From contig BDDD01005715.1 in NCBI GenBank assembly GCA_001972305.1, positions 43,574 through 107,573 on the forward strand: a stretch of DNA of 64,000 nucleotides, given 5' to 3'. The notes below the pieces were generated by a model. It saw nothing but the letters and a program-made list of their open reading frames with translations. It was not told the origin of the DNA and ran no database searches. Positions 59,640 to 64,000 of this stretch are shown here, piece after piece. Position numbers and translations under genes: made by a program. The stretch is from Cephalotus follicularis (taxonomy: Eukaryota; Streptophyta; Magnoliopsida; Oxalidales; Cephalotaceae). Numbering within the stretch: the stretch's first letter is position 1; every line of letters starts with the position of its first letter.

Positions 59640-62600
59640 ATGCAGACAATACAGAGGAATCGTTCTAAGTTGTTTGCCGTGATTTCGGGGTCAAATTCGC
59701 GTTCCGAGATCGTTTAGTGGGTCAATTAATCATTTTTATATCTCTAGGGGCGTAATCGTAAATTTTGAAAATTGATCTTTTCAGTCGTTTCAACGTTTCT
59801 TTTTGCAGACAGTACAAAATAATCGTTGCAGGTTGTTTGTAACGATTTCGTGGTCAAATTCGCGTTCCGAGATCATTTATTAGGTCAATTAATCGTTTTT
59901 ATATCTTTAGGGGCGAATCGTAAATTTTGAAAACTCATGTTTTCCGTCGTTTCAACGTTTATTTTTACAGACAGTACAAATGAATCGTCGTAAGTTGTTT
60001 ACCGCGATTTCGGGGTCAAATTCGCGTTCCGAGATCGTTTAGTGCGTCAATTTATCGGTTTTATATCACTAGGGGCGTAATCGTAAATTTTAAAAATTTG
60101 TGTTTCCAGTCGTGTCAACGTTTCTTTTTGCTCACAGTAAAAAGGAATCGTCGTAAATTGTTTGCCGCTATTTCTTTCTCAAATTCACGTTCCGAGATCG
60201 TTTGGTGGGTCAATTTATCATTTTTAAATCTTTAGAGGCGTAATCGTAAATTTTGAAAATTCATGTTTTCAGTCGTTTCAACGTTTCTTTTTGCAGACAG
60301 TACAAAGGAATCTTCTTCAGTTGTTTGCCGCTATTAAGAGGTCAAATTCACGTTCCGAGATCGTTTAATGCGTCAATTAATCGATTTTATATCTCTAGGA
60401 GCGTAATCGTAAAATTTAAAAATTCATGTTTTCAGTCGTTTGAACGTTTCTTTTTACACACATTAGAAATGAATCGTCGTAAGTTGTTTACCGAGATTTC
60501 AGGGTCAAATTCGCTTTCCGAGATCGTTTAGTGCGTCAATTTATCGGTTTTATATCTCTAGGGGCGTAATCGTAAATTTTGAAAATTTAAGTTTTCCGTC
60601 GTTTCAACGTTTCTTTTTGCAGACAGTACAAAGGAATCGTGGTAAGTTGGTTGCCGCTATTTCGGGGTCAAATTCGCGTTCCGAGATCGTTTAATGTGTC
60701 AATTTATCGTTTTTATATCTCTAGGGTTGTAATCGTAAATTTTTAAAATTCATGATTCCAATCGTTTCAACGTTTCCTTTGGCAGAAAGTACAAAGGAAT
60801 CTTCATTTCGTTTTTGCCGTGATTTCGGGGTCAAATTTGCGTTCCGATATCGTTTAGTGGGTCAATTTATCGTTTTTATATATCTAGGGGCGTAATCGTA
60901 AATATTTAAAAGTCATGTTTACAGTCGTTTCAACGTTTCCTTTTGCAGACAGTACAAAGGAATCTTCGTACGGTTTTTCCCGCGATTTCGTGGTCAAATT
61001 CGCCTTCCGAGATCGTTTAATGGGTCAATTTATCGTTTTTATATCTCTAGGGGCGTAATCGTAAATTTCAAAAATTCGTGTTTTAAGTCGTTTCAACGTT
61101 TCTTTTTGCAGACAGTACAAAGTAATCCTTGTAAGTTGTTTGCCGCTATTACAGGGTCGAATTCGTGTTCCGAGATCGTTTAGTGGGTCAATTTATCATT
61201 TTTAAATCTCCAGGGGCGTAATCGTAAATTTTGAAAATTCGTGTTGTAAGTCGTTTCAATGTTTCTTTTTGCAGACAGTACAAATGAATTGTCCTAAGTT
61301 GTTTACCGCGATTTCGGGGTCAAATTCGCGTTCTGAGATCGTTTAGTGCGTCGATACATCGTTTTTATATCTCTAGGGGTGTATTCGTAAATTTTGAAAA
61401 TTCATGTTTTCAGTCGTTTCAACGTTTCTCTTTACAGACAGTATAAATGAATCGTCGTAAGTTGTTTGCCGTAATTTCAGGGTCAAATTCACATTTCGAG
61501 ATCGTTCAGTGGGTCAATTTTTTGTTTTTAAATCTCTAGGGGCGTAATCGTAAATTTTGAAAATTCATGTTTTCAGTTGTTTCAACGTTTCCTTTTCAAG
61601 ACATTACAAATGAATCGTCGTAAGTTGTTTTCCACGATTTCGGGGTCAAATTCGCATTCCGAGATCATTTAGTGCGTCCATTCATCGTTTTTATTTCTCT
61701 AGGGGCGTAATCGTAAGTTTTGAAAATTCATGTTTTTAGTCGTTTCAACGTTTCTTTTTGAAGACAGTACAAAGTAATCGTTGTAAGTTATTTGCCGCTA
61801 TTACGGGGTCAAATTCGCGTTCCGAGGTCGTTTTGTGCGTCGATTTCTCGTTTTTATATCTTTAGCGGCGTAATCATAAATTTGTAGAATTCGTGTTTTC
61901 ATTAATTTCAACGTTTCTTTTCCAGACAGTAAAAATGAATCGTCGAATGTTGTTTGCCGCTATTACGGGGTCAAATTCGCATTCTGAAATTTTTTAGTGC
62001 GTCGATTTATCGTTTTTGTATCTCTAGAGGCGTAATCGTAAATTTCAAAAATTCGTGTTTACCGTTGTTTCAACGTGTCTTTTTGCAGACAGTAAAAAGG
62101 AATCCTCGTAAGTTGTTTGCCGTTATTTCTGGGTCAAATTCGCGTTCCGAGATCGATTAGTGGGTCAATTTATCGTTATTATAAATCTAGGGGCATAATC
62201 GTAAATTTTGAAAATTCATGTTTTCAGTCGTTTTAACGTTTCATTTTCCAGACAGTACACATGAATTGTCGAAAGTTGTTTTCCATGATTTTCGGGTCAA
62301 ATTCCCGTTCCGAGATCGTTTAATTGGTCAATTTATCGTTTTTATATCTCTAGGGGCGTAATCGTAAATTTTGAAAATTCATTTTTTCAGTCGTTTCAAC
62401 GTTTCTTTTTGCAGACAGTACAGATGAATCGACATAAGTTGTTTGCCGCGATTTTTGGGTCAAATTTGCCTTCCGAGATCGTTTAATGCGTCAATTTATC
62501 GGTTTTATATCTCTAGCGGCTTAATCGTAAATTATAAAAATTCATCTTTTCAATCGTTTCAACGTTTCTTTTTGGAGACAGTACAAATGATTCGTCGTAA

Positions 62601-63790
62601 GCTGTTTGCCGCTATTTCTGGGTCAAATTCATGTTCCGAGATCGTATAATGAGTCAATTTATCGTTTTTGTATCTCTAGGGGCATAATCGTAAATTTTAA
62701 AAATTCACGTTTTCAGTCGTTTCAAGGTTTCTTTATGCAGACAATACAAAAGAATCGTCGTAAGTCATTTGCCACGATTTCGGGGTTAAATTCGCATTCC
62801 GAGATCGTTTAGTGGGTCAATTTATCGGTTTTATATCTTCAGGGGCATAATCGTAAATTTTAAAAATTCATGTTTTCAGTCGTTTTAACGCTTATTTTTA
62901 CAGACAGTACAAATGAATCCTCATAAGTTGTTTGCCGTGATTTCGGGGTCAAATTCGCGTTCCGAGATCGTTTAGTGAGTCAATTTATCGTTTTTATATC
63001 TCTAGGGGCGTAATCATAAATTTTAAAAATTCATGTTTTCATTCGTTTCAACGTTTCTTTTCGCAGACAGTACAAAGGAATCATCGTAAGATGTTTGCCG
63101 CGATTTCGGGGTCAAATTCGCGTTCTGAAATTGTTTAGATCGTCAATTTATCGATTTTATATCTCTAGGGGCGTAATCGTAAATTTTTCAAAATTCATGT
63201 TTTCAGTCGTTTCAACATTTCTTTTTGCAGACAGTACAAAGGAATCGTCGTCAGTTGTTTGCCGTTATTACGAGGTCAAATTCGCGTTCCGAGGTCGTTT
63301 AATTCGGCAATTTATAGATTTTATATCTGTAGGCGCGTAATCATAAATTTTAAAAATTCATGTTTTCAGTCGTTTCAACGTTTCTTTTTACAGACAGTAC
63401 AAATGAATCGTCGTTAGTTGTTTACTGCGTTTTCTGGGTCAAATTCGCGTTCCGAGATCGTTTAGTGCGTCAATTTATCGGTTTTATATCTCTAGGGGCG
63501 TAATGGTAAATTTTGAAAATTCCTGTTTTCCGTCGTTCCAACGTTTCCTTTTGCAGACAGTACAAAGGAATCGTTGTAAGTAGTTTGTCACTATTACAGG
63601 GTCAAATTCGCGTTCCGAGATCTTTTAGTGCATTGATTTATCGATTTTATATCTCAAGCGGCGTAATCGTAAATTTTGAAAATTCATGTTTTCAGTCGTT
63701 CCAACGTTTCTTTTTGCAGACACAACAAATGAATCGTCGTAAGTTGTTTGCCGTGATTTCGGGGTCAAATTCACGTTCCGAGATCGTTTA

Positions 63791-64000
63791 TGTAATGACC
63801 GCAACTTTAATTATTGCATTTTGATTTAATATTGAAATTAAATACACATTTTATTTGAGTTAATTGTCCAATTTCATTGATTTCTATGATTGGTAATTGT
63901 TGGAGGTTGATTAATGTGCAATTGGGAAAAGTACCAAATTTGGAAACCCTAATTTAGGCCGGACAGCCGACTGCCATAGGACAACAGCCGACTGCCTGCC
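63791..64000 (+). mobile_element. Start of another LTR of the same family, copy E (cut by window end)
   Basis: TGTAATGACCGCAAC follows satellite GTTTA and aligns with the LTR starts of copies C and D, including AGTTAATTGTCCAATT, TGATTTCTATGATTGGTAA and the first two CAGCCGACTG decamers. It runs off the window, so whether it is a solo LTR or part of a full element is unknown. Confidence 0.92.
63964..63994 (+). promoter_or_regulatory. Start of palindromic decamer cluster 1, LTR copy E
   Basis: CAGCCGACTG occurs at 63964-63973 and 63985-63994, 21 bp apart. The spacing and position are as in the other copies. Confidence 0.75.

Larger units (their letters stand above)
55723..59640. repeat. Seven-monomer higher-order repeat (about 1140 bp)
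   Basis: TCTTTATG (the TTTCTTTATGCAG variant) occurs at 55723, 56863 and 58002, 1140 and 1139 bp apart, and again at 59635 after about ten monomers. Other marker variants keep the same order in each unit: TTCATTTTTTCAG, GTATGGTGTTTGCC, TTCCAAGATTGTTTAGTGCG, AATTATAAAAAGTCATG. Some of these markers also occur left of LTR D (51.3-52.7 kb), so LTR D interrupted this domain. Confidence 0.85.
55677..63790. repeat. 163-bp satellite array, block 5
   Basis: About 50 monomers in the common orientation. The left half (55.7-59.6 kb) is organised as a seven-monomer higher-order repeat. The right half (about 59.8-63.8 kb) looks like unordered diverged monomers, apart from a relative of the higher-order marker at 62730, 3095 bp or 19 monomers after the one at 59635. 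The block ends where LTR copy E begins. No gene is present. Confidence 0.97.

Noticed and set aside
1-64000. Regular repeats resembling a CRISPR array
   Set aside because: Units are head-to-tail diverged copies without unique spacers of fixed length and without cas genes; the context is a plant satellite.

Overview
The window is non-genic plant heterochromatin. About 53 kb of the 64 kb is one tandem satellite with a 163-bp monomer, roughly 325 copies, all in the same orientation and all diverged from each other at scattered positions. I see no host protein gene, tRNA or rRNA. A plant source is inferred from the only recognisable protein remnant, the chromodomain tail of a Ty3/Gypsy chromovirus of the Tekay/Del type, together with its long (about 2.7-2.85 kb) LTRs. 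I cannot name the species. The array could be pericentromeric, centromeric or subtelomeric, and the sequence alone does not decide between them.

Layout: satellite 1-2061; eroded LTR copy A 2062-4285 (+); satellite 4286-7345; solo LTR B 7346-10059 (-); satellite 10060-21326; 3' end of an element plus its LTR, copy C, 21327-24385 (+); satellite 24386-52828, the longest uninterrupted stretch; solo LTR D 52829-55676 (+) with a perfect 5-bp target duplication GTAAT; satellite 55677-63790; start of a further LTR copy E 63791-64000 (+), cut by the window end. All five insertions belong to one LTR family. All are fossils, and none shows a complete coding region in this window.

The satellite has local higher-order structure. 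A two-monomer repeat lies near 33.1-34.3 kb, three markers nine monomers apart at 38.3-41.3 kb, and a seven-monomer repeat (about 1140 bp) at 55.7-59 kb. A 402-bp duplication (58581-58982 and 59238-59639) reads as identical. Segments near 25.3, 35.7 and 48.9 kb are related at constant offsets (13.48 and 23.57 kb). One chimeric junction at about 48873 joins two different array segments out of register. Several monomers are shortened by 9 to 44 bp.

The most unusual signals are two. The LTRs carry two clusters of a palindromic decamer (CAGTCGACTG and variants) at strictly conserved spacings of 20-21 bp, about two helical turns. Each satellite monomer also carries a good splice-acceptor-like tract (TTTCTTTTTGCAG) followed 19 nt later by a splice-donor-like GTAAGT. 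All comparisons were made by eye, so counts and identities are approximate unless stated otherwise.
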